Below are positions 39,154 to 46,824 of a stretch of DNA of 46,824 nucleotides, one piece after another. The notes under the pieces are model-generated. The model was not told the origin of the DNA. It saw only the letters and a list, made by a program, of their open reading frames with translations, and made no database searches. Numbering within the stretch: position 1 is the first letter of the stretch; every line of letters begins with the position of its first letter. The position numbers and the translations under genes were made by a program. This DNA is from Solirubrobacterales bacterium (GTDB lineage Bacteria > Actinomycetota > Thermoleophilia > Solirubrobacterales > 70-9): contig JADGPJ010000012.1 of NCBI GenBank assembly GCA_017882505.1, positions 1 to 46,824 on the forward strand, in the 5' to 3' direction.

Positions 39154-40002
39154 ATGAGGCGCCGGATCGTCCCCTATTTCCTGCTTGGCCCGGGGACGAT
39201 CTGGCTGGTCCTCTTCTTCGTCCTCCCGCTCTTCTACATGGCCGAACTGTCGCTCTGGTCCGGGGCCGTCGGCAGCTTCGAATTCAGCTGGCACTGGGCC
39301 AACTACAGCGAAGCGCTGGAACTCTATGACTCGCAGTTCGTTCGCTCCTTCTTCTACGCCGGGGCGGCGACGGTGCTCTCGCTGCTGCTCGCCTACCCGC
39401 TCGCCTACGCGATCGCCTTCAAGGCCGGCCGCTGGCGCAACGTGATGCTGTTCGCGGTGATCGCGCCGTTCTTCACCACCTACCTGATCCGAACCATCGC
39501 CTGGGAGACGATCCTCTCCGACGAAAGCCCGGTGACCGAAGTTCTGAAGGCGATCGGGTTGGCCCCCAGCGGCCATGTCCTCGCCACCAGCGGCGCCGTC
39601 ATCGCCGGCCTCACCTACAACTACCTGCCGTTCATGATCCTGCCGCTCTACGCCAGCCTCGACCGGATCGACGTGCGGCTGATCGAGGCGGCGAAGGACC
39701 TCTACAGCTCGGCGACGCAGAGCTTCCTGCGGGTCACCCTGCCGCTCTCGGCGCCGGGGATCGTCGCCGGCACCCTGCTCACCTTCATCCCCGCCGTCGG
39801 CGACTACGTCAACGCCCAGTTCCTCGGCGGCGTCGGCAACCGGATGATCGGCAACGTGATCCAGTCGCTCTACCTGAGCCAGTCCGACTACCCCTCGGCG
39901 GCGGCGCTCTCCTTCGTCCTGATGGTCCTCATCATGATCGTGGTCGTCGTCTACATCCGCTTCGCCGGTTCGGAGGCGTTGATGGGTGAGGAGGCACGGT
40001 GA
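39154..40002 (+). CDS. potB: ABC transporter permease, PotB type
   Basis: A 282-aa permease with six hydrophobic helices. The EAA loop, which docks on PotA, reads EAAKDLYSSATQSFLRVTLP. It starts MRRRIVPYFLLGPGTIWLVL 4 nt after potD. The first periplasmic loop (FEFSWHWANYSEALEL) matches PotB-like permeases. Confidence 0.92.
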   Translation: MRRRIVPYFLLGPGTIWLVLFFVLPLFYMAELSLWSGAVGSFEFSWHWANYSEALELYDSQFVRSFFYAGAATVLSLLLAYPLAYAIAFKAGRWRNVMLFAVIAPFFTTYLIRTIAWETILSDESPVTEVLKAIGLAPSGHVLATSGAVIAGLTYNYLPFMILPLYASLDRIDVRLIEAAKDLYSSATQSFLRVTLPLSAPGIVAGTLLTFIPAVGDYVNAQFLGGVGNRMIGNVIQSLYLSQSDYPSAAALSFVLMVLIMIVVVVYIRFAGSEALMGEEAR

Positions 40003-40862
40003 GCGGCGAGAGCACGCGGGCGCGGACCTGGCGCTGGCTGCGCGAGCACGCGGTCAACATCGTCGCCGGGCTGGTGGTCCTGTACCTGCTGATCCCGATC
40101 GCGGTCATCTTCGTCTTCTCCTTCAACAACCCGGCTGGTCGCTACAACTACACCTGGGTCGGCTTCACTCTCGAACACTGGGCACACGCCTTCGGCCGCG
40201 AAGACCTGACCGAAGCGCTGCTGACCAGCCTCAAACTGGCGCTGCTGGCGACGGTGATCTCGACGAGCGTCGGGACGATGATGGCGCTGGCGCTCGTCCG
40301 CCACAAGTTCTTCGGCCGCCGCGCCGCCAACTTCCTGATCGTGATCCCGATGGCCACCCCGGAGGTCGTAATGGGCGCCGCCCTGCTCTCGTTCTTCCTC
40401 ATCCTCGGCAGCCCGTCGCTCGGCTTCGAAACGCTGCTGATCGCCCACGTGATGTTCTGCATCAGCTTCGTCGTCGTCGTCGTCCGCTCGCGGCTGATCG
40501 GCTTCGACCGCAGCCTCGAGGAGGCGGCCAAGGATCTCGGCGCGACCGCGTTTACGACCTTCCGGCTGATCACGCTGCCGCTGATCCTGCCCGGCATCTT
40601 CGGCGGCGCGATGCTCGCCTTCGCGCTCTCGATCGACGACTTCGTGATCTCCAACTTCAACTCGGGGACGACCGTGACCTTCCCGCTCTACATCTTCGGC
40701 GCCGCCCAGCGCGGGATCCCGGTCGAAGTCAACGTGATCGCGATGATCCTCTTCTTCGCGACGGTCAGCGCCATGGGGTTCGTCACCTGGCAGCAGCGCC
40801 GCGCGGAAAAGATGGCCTCAGTCCGACCGGATCAAGAGGAGATCGTCGTAGTACCCGCCTAG
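39999..40862 (+). CDS. potC: ABC transporter permease, PotC type
   Basis: A 287-aa second permease. Its EAA loop reads EEAAKDLGATAFTTFRLITL, then SIDDFVISNF, typical of PotC. The GTG start overlaps potB by 4 nt (GTGA). The stop TAG shares a CTAG tetramer with the stop of the convergent oxidoreductase. Confidence 0.93.
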   Translation: MSGESTRARTWRWLREHAVNIVAGLVVLYLLIPIAVIFVFSFNNPAGRYNYTWVGFTLEHWAHAFGREDLTEALLTSLKLALLATVISTSVGTMMALALVRHKFFGRRAANFLIVIPMATPEVVMGAALLSFFLILGSPSLGFETLLIAHVMFCISFVVVVVRSRLIGFDRSLEEAAKDLGATAFTTFRLITLPLILPGIFGGAMLAFALSIDDFVISNFNSGTTVTFPLYIFGAAQRGIPVEVNVIAMILFFATVSAMGFVTWQQRRAEKMASVRPDQEEIVVVPA

Positions 40863-42259
40863 CGGCCGATGTGGAAGCCGATCAGCTCGGGGACCTTCGC
40901 CGCCGCGGACGCAAGCTTTCCCGGGGCCTTACCGGCCATCTCGGCCTCCTCCTTGGCTTGGATGCCGAGGCGGATCGCTTCGCCGCCGATCCAGTGGAAG
41001 GGCTCAGGGGGGACCCTGGGTGTCGCGCCGTCGATGAAGGCGAGGTTGGTGGAGTCGTCGCGCCTGTCCAGCGCTAGGGCGGCGAGGCTGCGGCCGACCA
41101 TGTTGGTCGGGCCGACGCCGTTGCCGGTGTAGCCGGCAGCGGCAAAGGCGCGGCCGTGGCGCAGAGAACGAATCTCCGGCAGGTGGGTCGGCGAGGCGTC
41201 GATAGGACCGCCCCAGGCGTGGGTGATGCGCTTGCCACGCAGGCCGGGGAAGTAGTCGTAGAGGTGGGCGGCGGTGGCCGCGATGACGGCGGCGTCGACC
41301 TCGGCGCGACCCTTCGTCCTCGCCCCCATCGCGATCCGGCCGCCACCCCAGCCGAAGGCGATGCGGCCGTCCGGAGTGGTGCGGAAGTAGTCGAGCAGGG
41401 CGCGGCAGTCGGTGATGCACTCGCCGCCGTCCCAGCCGACCTGCTCGAGCAGCTCGGGCACCGGCTCGGTCAGGACCATGTGGGATGAGGCGACGGTGAG
41501 GCGGCCGCGCAGCGGGCCGTGCCGTCCCTTGGCGGCGCTGCCGATCGCGAGCACGGCTCGTCCGGCGCGCACCGAGCCGCCCTCGGTCCTGGCCTCGACC
41601 CCGTCCGCGCCTTCGCGGAACGAGCGCACCGCCGAGGACTCGAAGATCTCGACGCCCGCAGCGCGCAGCCGGTCACGCAGACCCAGCGCCAGGCGGGCCG
41701 GCTGCACCGTCGCCGAGCTGGGGCAGACGGCTCCCTCGCGGAAGACGGGAGACGCGCAGCGCTCGGCAACCTCGGCGCGGGTGAGCGGGCGCATCGCCTC
41801 CGGCATCCCGAGCTCGCGGCAGGCCTCCAGCGCCGCCAGCCAGGCGCCGTCGTGCGCCGCCGCGGTCGAGACCTGCATGTAGCCGGCGGGACGGAACCAG
41901 GCGTCGACCTCCTCGCGCTCGCAGAACTCGGCGATCCGCCCCACCGCCTGCTCGGCGGCGACGGCGATCGCCAGCGCCGCCTCGTCCCCCCAGCGCCCGC
42001 GCAGCGACGGAAGCGAGATCCACATCGCGTTGCAGAAGCCGCCGTTGCGGCCGCTCGGCCCGTGCCCGCAGACCTCCTCCGCCTCAAGCAATACGACCCG
42101 GGCCTCGGGCTCGAGCTGGCGCAGGTACCAGGCGGTCCAGAGCCCGGTGTAGCCGCCGCCGACGACGAGCGCGTCGGCCTCGCGCTCGCCGGCCAGGGAC
42201 GCCCCGGGGGCGACCTCGCCGGCCTCTTCGATCCAGTAGCCGAGCCGCGTGTGCTTCAT
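40859..42259 (-). CDS. DAO-family FAD-dependent oxidoreductase
   Basis: A 466-aa flavoenzyme of the D-amino-acid-oxidase/glycine oxidase superfamily, close in layout to gamma-glutamylputrescine oxidase (PuuB/OrdL). The dinucleotide motif is DALVVGGGYTGLWTAWYL, followed by GHGPSGRNGGFCNAMW (FAD contact), a SHMVLTEPVP strand and the late GYTGNGVGPTNMVGR motif. It would oxidise an amine or amino acid with oxygen. Position beside the Pot importer supports an amine substrate. No PuuA-like ligase is present, so a gamma-glutamylated substrate is doubtful. Confidence 0.88.
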   Translation of the reverse strand: MKHTRLGYWIEEAGEVAPGASLAGEREADALVVGGGYTGLWTAWYLRQLEPEARVVLLEAEEVCGHGPSGRNGGFCNAMWISLPSLRGRWGDEAALAIAVAAEQAVGRIAEFCEREEVDAWFRPAGYMQVSTAAAHDGAWLAALEACRELGMPEAMRPLTRAEVAERCASPVFREGAVCPSSATVQPARLALGLRDRLRAAGVEIFESSAVRSFREGADGVEARTEGGSVRAGRAVLAIGSAAKGRHGPLRGRLTVASSHMVLTEPVPELLEQVGWDGGECITDCRALLDYFRTTPDGRIAFGWGGGRIAMGARTKGRAEVDAAVIAATAAHLYDYFPGLRGKRITHAWGGPIDASPTHLPEIRSLRHGRAFAAAGYTGNGVGPTNMVGRSLAALALDRRDDSTNLAFIDGATPRVPPEPFHWIGGEAIRLGIQAKEEAEMAGKAPGKLASAAAKVPELIGFHIGR

Positions 42260-42297
42260 CTCCCCTGCAGTCTCCCGGACCGGCCACCCCGGCGGCG

Positions 42298-42303
42298 TAG
42301 ACT
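42298..42303 (+). promoter_or_regulatory. candidate -10 hexamer before the decarboxylase
   Basis: TAGACT ends 9 nt before ATG 42313. The divergent oxidoreductase starts 53 bp away. No Shine-Dalgarno precedes this ATG. Confidence 0.35.
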
Positions 42304-42312
42304 CGGGCGCAG

Positions 42313-43782
42313 ATGCCCGACCCCAACCAGGACTCGACCCCTTTCGTCGACGCCCTGCTCGCCTACGCGGCGCTCGATCCAGGTCGCTTCCAGGTCCCCG
42401 GTCACAAGGGCGGTGCCGGCGCCGACCCGGCGATGCGCGAGCTGGTCGGCGAGGCCGGGATGCGCAACGACATTCCCTCGGTCACCGAGGGGGTCGACAT
42501 CGGCCCCGAACCGACGCCCTTCCAGCAGGCGCAGCTGCTCGCCGCCGGGGCCTGGGGGGCGCAGCGGACCTGGTTCCTGATGAACGGGGCCTCGCAGGGG
42601 AACCACACCGCCTGCCTGGCGCTGGCCCACGGTGGCAGCCGCGTCGTCGTCCAGCGCAACGTCCACTCCTCGATCATCGACGGGCTGGTGCTGAGCGGGA
42701 TGCGGCCGACCTTCGTCGCCCCGGAGCTCGACCCCGAGCTGGGGATCGCCCACGGCCTCACCCCCGAGTCGCTGGCGGCGGGACTCGACGAAACGCCCGG
42801 CGCGGTCGCGGCGATGGTCGTCTCCCCCACCTACTTCGGCGCCTGCGCCGAAGTCGCCGCCCTGGCCGAGGTCGCGCACGGGCGCGGCGTGCCGCTGGTC
42901 GTCGACGAGGCCTGGGGCGCCCACCTGCACTTCCACCCCGACCTGCCGGCCGACGCCCTCGCCAGCGGCGCCGACCTGGTCACCTCCTCGACCCACAAGA
43001 TCGTCGGCAGCCTGACCCAGGCGGCGATGCTCCACCTCGGCGCCGGCGGCCGCATCGACGCCGCCGTCGTCGACCGCTGCGTCAGCCTGGTCGAAACGAC
43101 CAGCCCCAGCGGGCTGCTGACCGGCTCACTCGACGCGGCCCGGCGCCAGGCCGCGGTCCACGGCCGCGAGCTCCTGGGCGAGACGCTGACCGCCGTCGCC
43201 GCGACCCGCGAGGGGATCGCCGCGATCCCGGGCCTGGCGGTCCTCGACGAGGAGATGGTCGGGCAGCCGGGAATCGCCGGCTGGGACCCGCTGCGGCTCT
43301 CGATCGACGTCCGCAAAACCGGCTCGACCGGATACCGGCTGGCGAAAACGATCTTCTACTCGCACGGCATCGACCTCGAGCTCTACTCGGAGAACGTCGT
43401 CGTCGCGATCTTCGGCCTCGGTGAGCCGGCGGCCCGTGCCGGCGAGCGCCTGGTCGCGGCACTGCGCGGGGCGGTCAGCGAGATCGAGGCCGAGCCCGGG
43501 CCCCCCGAGGAGAAGCTGGCGCCGCCGCCGCCCTGGGGCGAGCTGGTGTTGACGCCGCGCGAAGCCTTCCTCGGCCCGCAGGAGGTGATCCCCTTCGACA
43601 GCGCCGCCGGGCGGATCGCCGCCGAGGGGCTCGCCGCCTACCCGCCGGGGATCCCCAACGTCCTCCCCGGCGAGCGCCTGAGCAGCGAGACCCTCGACTA
43701 CATCCGCGAGAGCGTCGCGCATGGCGGGTACGTGCGGGGTGGCTCGGACCGCGAGTTGAAGACGCTCCGGGTGTCGCGCTGA
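42313..43782 (+). CDS. Orn/Lys/Arg-type PLP decarboxylase
   Basis: A 489-aa fold-type I enzyme of the bacterial lysine/arginine decarboxylase group, in the short form lacking the N-terminal receiver-like wing. FQVPGHKGGAGADP at the start, NGASQGNHTACLAL, VVDEAWGAHLHFHP (PLP ring Asp) and TSSTHKIVGSLTQ with the PLP lysine are clear; the C-terminal domain ends with IPFDSAAGRIAAEGLAAYPP and GIPNVLPGE. Products would be agmatine, cadaverine or putrescine. This places amine synthesis beside amine uptake and breakdown. Confidence 0.92.
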   Translation: MPDPNQDSTPFVDALLAYAALDPGRFQVPGHKGGAGADPAMRELVGEAGMRNDIPSVTEGVDIGPEPTPFQQAQLLAAGAWGAQRTWFLMNGASQGNHTACLALAHGGSRVVVQRNVHSSIIDGLVLSGMRPTFVAPELDPELGIAHGLTPESLAAGLDETPGAVAAMVVSPTYFGACAEVAALAEVAHGRGVPLVVDEAWGAHLHFHPDLPADALASGADLVTSSTHKIVGSLTQAAMLHLGAGGRIDAAVVDRCVSLVETTSPSGLLTGSLDAARRQAAVHGRELLGETLTAVAATREGIAAIPGLAVLDEEMVGQPGIAGWDPLRLSIDVRKTGSTGYRLAKTIFYSHGIDLELYSENVVVAIFGLGEPAARAGERLVAALRGAVSEIEAEPGPPEEKLAPPPPWGELVLTPREAFLGPQEVIPFDSAAGRIAAEGLAAYPPGIPNVLPGERLSSETLDYIRESVAHGGYVRGGSDRELKTLRVSR

Positions 43783-43825
43783 GGGAAGCCTCGATTGCCG
43801 CGCATGGCCGGCGGAATCGATCATT

Positions 43826-43831
43826 TAGGCT
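43826..43831 (+). promoter_or_regulatory. candidate -10 hexamer before the enolase-like gene
   Basis: TAGGCT ends 8 nt before ATG 43840, with no Shine-Dalgarno between. Confidence 0.4.
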
Positions 43832-43839
43832 CATCCGCG

Positions 43840-44916
43840 ATGGCCTCCTTTGACGTGATCGCCGACCTGCCACTGGAGATCGATTCGTGCGAGTTCGAGG
43901 GCCTGGAAATCGTCCTCGGCGAGTTCGAACGGCTGACCACGGTGATCAAGCTGCGCGGCGGCGGACACGAGGGGATCGGCGAAGACGTCACCTACGACGC
44001 CGTCGACCACATCGCGCAGCAGAGCGCGGGCCCGCCGGCGGGCCTCGCCGGCAGGGAGAACTTCGCCGCGTTCTCGCGGCGACTCGACTCGATCGACCTC
44101 TTCCCCGCCGCCGTCCCCGAGCGCGACGTCTCGCGCGATTACCGCCGCTGGGCCTTCGAGTCGGCGGCGCTGGACCTGGCGCTGCGCCAGGCTGGCACCA
44201 ACCTCGCCGCCGTCCTCGGCCGCGAGCCGCGACCGCTCAACTTCGTCAACTCGATGCGGCTGGCGGGCTTCGGCGACGGGGAACGCTCATCGATCGAGCC
44301 GCTGCTGGCTCGCCTCGCCGTCTACCCGACGCTGCGCTTCAAGCTCGACCCCTTCAACGACTGGGACGACGAGCTGATCGCCGCGCTGGTCGAGACCGGC
44401 GCGGTCGACTCGCTCGACCTCAAGGGCTTCTACAAAGACACTCCGGTCGACGTCGAGACCGACCCCGAGCTCTACGCGAAGCTGATCGAGGCCTTTCCCG
44501 AGGCCTGGCTCGAGGACCCCGACGTCACCGAGGAGACCAAACCGCTGCTCGACCCGGTCTCCGAGCGGGTCACCTGGGACGCGCCGATCCACTCGATCGC
44601 CGACATCGAGGCGATGCCGTGGTCGCCGCCGAAGACGGTCAACGTCAAGCCCTCGCGCTTCGGGCCGATCCGCAACCTCTTCGCCGCCTACGACTACTGC
44701 GAGGCTCGCGGCATTCGCGCCTACGGCGGTGGCCAGACCGAGCTCGGCCCCGGCCGCGGCCAGATTCAGTACCTCGCCTCGGTCTTCCATCCCGATACGC
44801 CCAACGACGTCGCCCCGATCGGCTACAACGATCCCGCTCGGGCGACCGAGCCGGGGTTGCCCTCGAGCCCGCTGGCGCCCGCGATCGACGACGTCGGCTT
44901 TCGCTGGGTCGCCTAA
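43840..44916 (+). CDS. enolase-superfamily protein, divergent
   Basis: A 358-aa protein with an N-terminal capping domain (FEGLEIVLGEFERLTTVIKL) and a barrel. Possible active-site positions are Lys in LRFKLDPFNDW, Asp in SLDLKGFYKD, Glu in WLEDPDVTEE, Asp in TWDAPIHS and Lys in VNVKPSRFGP; the end, GLPSSPL...GFRW, is typical of the superfamily. The third-strand motif DLKG replaces the usual D-x-N, so it is not a standard epimerase, racemase or OSB synthase. Reaction unknown. A ferritin gene follows 76 nt later. Confidence 0.75.
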   Translation: MASFDVIADLPLEIDSCEFEGLEIVLGEFERLTTVIKLRGGGHEGIGEDVTYDAVDHIAQQSAGPPAGLAGRENFAAFSRRLDSIDLFPAAVPERDVSRDYRRWAFESAALDLALRQAGTNLAAVLGREPRPLNFVNSMRLAGFGDGERSSIEPLLARLAVYPTLRFKLDPFNDWDDELIAALVETGAVDSLDLKGFYKDTPVDVETDPELYAKLIEAFPEAWLEDPDVTEETKPLLDPVSERVTWDAPIHSIADIEAMPWSPPKTVNVKPSRFGPIRNLFAAYDYCEARGIRAYGGGQTELGPGRGQIQYLASVFHPDTPNDVAPIGYNDPARATEPGLPSSPLAPAIDDVGFRWVA

Positions 44917-44992
44917 CTCCCGCTTCGGCCGACCGAACTCTGCGATTCGGCTACGTTGGTCCCGCCCGCCACCGCCGACAAGGAGCATTGAG

Positions 44993-45523
44993 ATGGCAGA
45001 CAAGACCTTCGCCGACGCTCTCAACGAGCAGATCGCCAACGAGTTCGCCGCTTCGCAGCAGTACGTGGGAGCCGCCGTCTACTACGACGCCGAGACCCTC
45101 CCCCGCCTCGCCGCCTTCTTCTACCGCCAGGCGCTGGAGGAGCGCGAGCACGCGATGATGATGATCCGGTACCTGCTCGACGTCGGCGAGTCCGTCCACA
45201 TCCCCGACATCAAGGCCCAGGAGACGACCTACTCCGACGGCAGCTCCCCGGTGCGGATGGCGCTGGAGCAGGAGAAACGTGTCAGCGACGAGATCTTCGC
45301 CCTGTTCGAGCTCGCCCGCGAGCTCAAGGACTTCCGGGCCGAGCAGTTCCTGCAGTGGTTCGTCAAGGAGCAGGTCGAGGAGGTCGCGCTGATGGGCGAC
45401 CTGCTCAACGTGGTCGAGCGCTCTAAAGACAATCTCCTGTTGGCCGAGGACTACATCGCCCGCGAGAACCTCGGCGCCGAGGGTTCGGACCCGACCGCTC
45501 CGCCGGTGGCTGGCGAGGAGTAG
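44993..45523 (+). CDS. ferritin
   Basis: A 176-aa four-helix-bundle iron storage protein. It starts FADALNEQIANEFAASQQYV, where the two Glu begin the ferroxidase site; EEREHAMMMIRYL supplies Glu-x2-His, and LQWFVKEQVEEVALMGDLL the last Glu/Gln ligands. The ATG at 44993 follows AAGGAG. A TACGTT hexamer at 44952 could be its -10. A stem-loop lies just after the stop. Confidence 0.93.
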   Translation: MADKTFADALNEQIANEFAASQQYVGAAVYYDAETLPRLAAFFYRQALEEREHAMMMIRYLLDVGESVHIPDIKAQETTYSDGSSPVRMALEQEKRVSDEIFALFELARELKDFRAEQFLQWFVKEQVEEVALMGDLLNVVERSKDNLLLAEDYIARENLGAEGSDPTAPPVAGEE

Positions 45524-45529
45524 ACAGGC

Positions 45530-45549
45530 GCCTCGGGACGTTCCGAGGC
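45530..45549 (+). terminator. stem-loop after the ferritin gene
   Basis: GCCTCGG-GACGTT-CCGAGGC is a perfect 7-bp stem with a 6-nt loop, 7 nt after the ferritin stop. No U tract follows, as is usual in GC-rich actinomycetes. Confidence 0.6.
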
Positions 45550-45614
45550 CGAGCGGTGCGGAAGCTCTTTCGAAAGCTGCCGTGAGATGGACGTCGACCT
45601 GGGCTCGCTCCGTT

Positions 45615-45640
45615 GGAAGGTGTCTGTACCGACACCTTCC
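45615..45640 (-). terminator. stem-loop after the S51 peptidase gene
   Basis: GGAAGGTGTC and GACACCTTCC form a perfect 10-bp stem around TGTACC, 18 bp beyond the end of the minus-strand peptidase gene. It may act for that gene and back up the ferritin terminator. Confidence 0.6.
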
Positions 45641-45657
45641 CCTGCAGCGCTAGGTCC

Positions 45658-46506
45658 CTACCCCAACCAGCCGGCCCGCTTGCGCATGCTTTTGATCCGC
45701 CGGAACTCGGCGATGTCCTCGCGCAGGGCGGCCGGTGCCGGCGCCGGCAGGAAGCGCGCCGGCAGCGGCGACTCCGAGACGCCCTCCTCGCGAGCGCAGA
45801 CGCGGTAGGCACGGGCGCCCCGGCGGGCGGTGACGGCGGAGGGCGAGTCCCTGCCCTCCCAGAGCAGGCCGGCGTAGTCGTCGAGTCCGTAGCCGCCCGG
45901 CATCCCGTCGCCGACCGCCTCCAGGTATGCCGCGCGGCGCTCGGGTTCGTTGTTGTAGTGGACGCAGAGGCTGCCGGAGAGCAGGCCCAGGCCCGCCGCC
46001 GCGAGCGGCTTGCCGGAGGACTTGGTGATGCCGGCCTCGAACCAGCACATCGCGCCGGCGCTCTGGCCGGCGAGGACGATCCCGCGCCGCCAGGCGAGGC
46101 TGAGGATCGAGGCGATGTCATGCGCCTCCCAGACCGCGAGGAGGTTGACGAGGCTGCCGCCGCCGACGTAGATCAGGTCCTGGGAGAGCAGGTGGTCGCG
46201 CAGCGCCATCGGCCGCCGCCCGAGCCTGAACAGGGAGAGGTCCGATGGTTCGCAGGAGCGCTCGCCGAAAGCGGCGTAGAAGCGACCGATCTGCTCGGAG
46301 GTGTCGCCGCTCGCGGTCGGCAGGATGCAGATCCGCGGCCGTTCGGCGCCGCGCTCGCCGGCCAGTCGCAGCAGCAGCTCGCAGACGGCGCGATCGGGGG
46401 GCCGGGAGGTGAAGTCGTGGCCGCCGAGGGCGAGGATCCGGCGCACGGCCGTCGCCGGCGCGGGCGGGGTCGAGCCGTTCTCGAGGCTGGGACCCGGTGG
46501 CCCCAT
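45658..46506 (-). CDS. S51-family peptidase (peptidase E/cyanophycinase-like)
   Basis: A 282-aa Ser peptidase. The nucleophile elbow is VLAGQSAGAMCWF (Ser in GQSAG), preceded by RPRICILPTASGD, DLIYVGGGSLVNLLAVW and followed by LCVHYNNEPERRAAY and GYGLDDYAGLLW. S51 members cut after aspartate in dipeptides or degrade cyanophycin; the exact target is unknown. The start ATG 46506 overlaps the stop of an upstream paralogue (TGATG). Confidence 0.9.
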   Translation of the reverse strand: MGPPGPSLENGSTPPAPATAVRRILALGGHDFTSRPPDRAVCELLLRLAGERGAERPRICILPTASGDTSEQIGRFYAAFGERSCEPSDLSLFRLGRRPMALRDHLLSQDLIYVGGGSLVNLLAVWEAHDIASILSLAWRRGIVLAGQSAGAMCWFEAGITKSSGKPLAAAGLGLLSGSLCVHYNNEPERRAAYLEAVGDGMPGGYGLDDYAGLLWEGRDSPSAVTARRGARAYRVCAREEGVSESPLPARFLPAPAPAALREDIAEFRRIKSMRKRAGWLG

Positions 46507-46824
46507 CAGGCCGCGACCGCGGTGGAGAGCGCCTCCGGTAGCGGTGCGGCGGGGACGACCCCGCGTTCGCCGAGGTAGGTGGTGGCGATCCGCATCTCCA
46601 CGACCCGCTGGCCGGACACGTCGAGCCGGTAACCGCGGGCCTCGGGCCGGGAGGAGATCACCCGGCTCAGTTCCTCGCCGGTGAAGTGAAGCGCGGCGCC
46701 GTCTTCGGCCGCGTATCCCGGCCGCATCCCCTCGCGCAGGAAGCGGTGGTAGGACTCGCGGCGTTTGGAGCCGGGCTCGTAGTGGACGCAGTTGCTGAAC
46801 GGCAGCAGCCCGAGCCCGTCGAGC
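46506..46824 (-). CDS. C-terminal part of a second S51-family peptidase
   Basis: The window edge cuts this gene; the last 105 codons remain. LDGLGLLPFSNCVHYEPGSK and YHRFLREGMRPGYAAEDGAA align with LLSGSLCVHYNNEPERR and AVGDGMPGGYGLDDYAG of the downstream gene, so the two are tandem paralogues. The nucleophile region lies outside the window, so it cannot be said whether this copy is catalytic. Confidence 0.8.
   Translation of the reverse strand, partial: LDGLGLLPFSNCVHYEPGSKRRESYHRFLREGMRPGYAAEDGAALHFTGEELSRVISSRPEARGYRLDVSGQRVVEMRIATTYLGERGVVPAAPLPEALSTAVAA

Overview
The window is a GC-rich (roughly two thirds G+C by eye), densely packed bacterial chromosome segment. ECF sigma/anti-sigma control, a GC-rich codon style, GTG starts, GTGA/ATGA/TGATG stop-start overlaps and many gene starts placed 6-9 nt after a TANNNT hexamer (the leaderless-transcript signature) all suggest an actinomycete. 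The gene repertoire fits a deep-branching soil lineage such as Thermoleophilia/Solirubrobacterales, but that placement is inference from general resemblance; there is no rRNA gene here.

Left edge (1-2080): a mobile-DNA scar. A start-proximal CDS fragment runs off the left end. Next comes a complete IS66-type element with 14-bp ends and no target duplication, then two convergent tRNA 5' halves (Ala-CGC and Phe-GAA). Both are cut in the 3' strand of the anticodon stem and are joined by about 180 bp of unrelated DNA.

Housekeeping block (2080-20980): a GH15-like glucoamylase; a minus-strand cluster folP - MrfA-like helicase - SLOG protein - methyltransferase; a HAD phosphatase and a DtxR-type metalloregulator; an ECF sigma/anti-sigma operon led by a 57-aa protein; an aminotransferase flanked by two patches of gene debris (a broken cupredoxin lipoprotein; an AbiEi/DUF559-type N-terminus abutting a frameshifted fragment); sucCD; a haloacid-dehalogenase-like HAD; a secreted sulfatase; a biotin carboxylase/BCCP fusion; and a PHP-domain phosphoesterase.

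Sulfur block (20977-29060, minus): sir - cysH - cysD - cysNC is an assimilatory sulfate reduction operon whose promoter carries a perfect ACCTGA-N7-TCAGGT palindrome. Upstream lie a rhodanese, dodecin, a 65-aa protein and a secreted RTX-like repeat protein.

Amine block (29070-43782): a minus operon (class III aminotransferase, PucR-type regulator, alanine dehydrogenase, semialdehyde dehydrogenase) diverges from a plus operon (APC permease, universal stress protein, and a PotADBC-type ABC importer). It is followed by a DAO-type FAD oxidoreductase and an Orn/Lys/Arg-type decarboxylase. Together they read as uptake and transamination of polyamines or similar amines, with alanine recycled to pyruvate. 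The 223-bp divergent intergenic region has three copies of GGYRCAAGTGG, two of them over the -35 boxes of mirror-image promoters.

Right end (43840-46824): an enolase-superfamily protein, a ferritin, and two overlapping S51 peptidase paralogues, the second cut by the window edge. No CRISPR array, prophage or dedicated defence island was seen.
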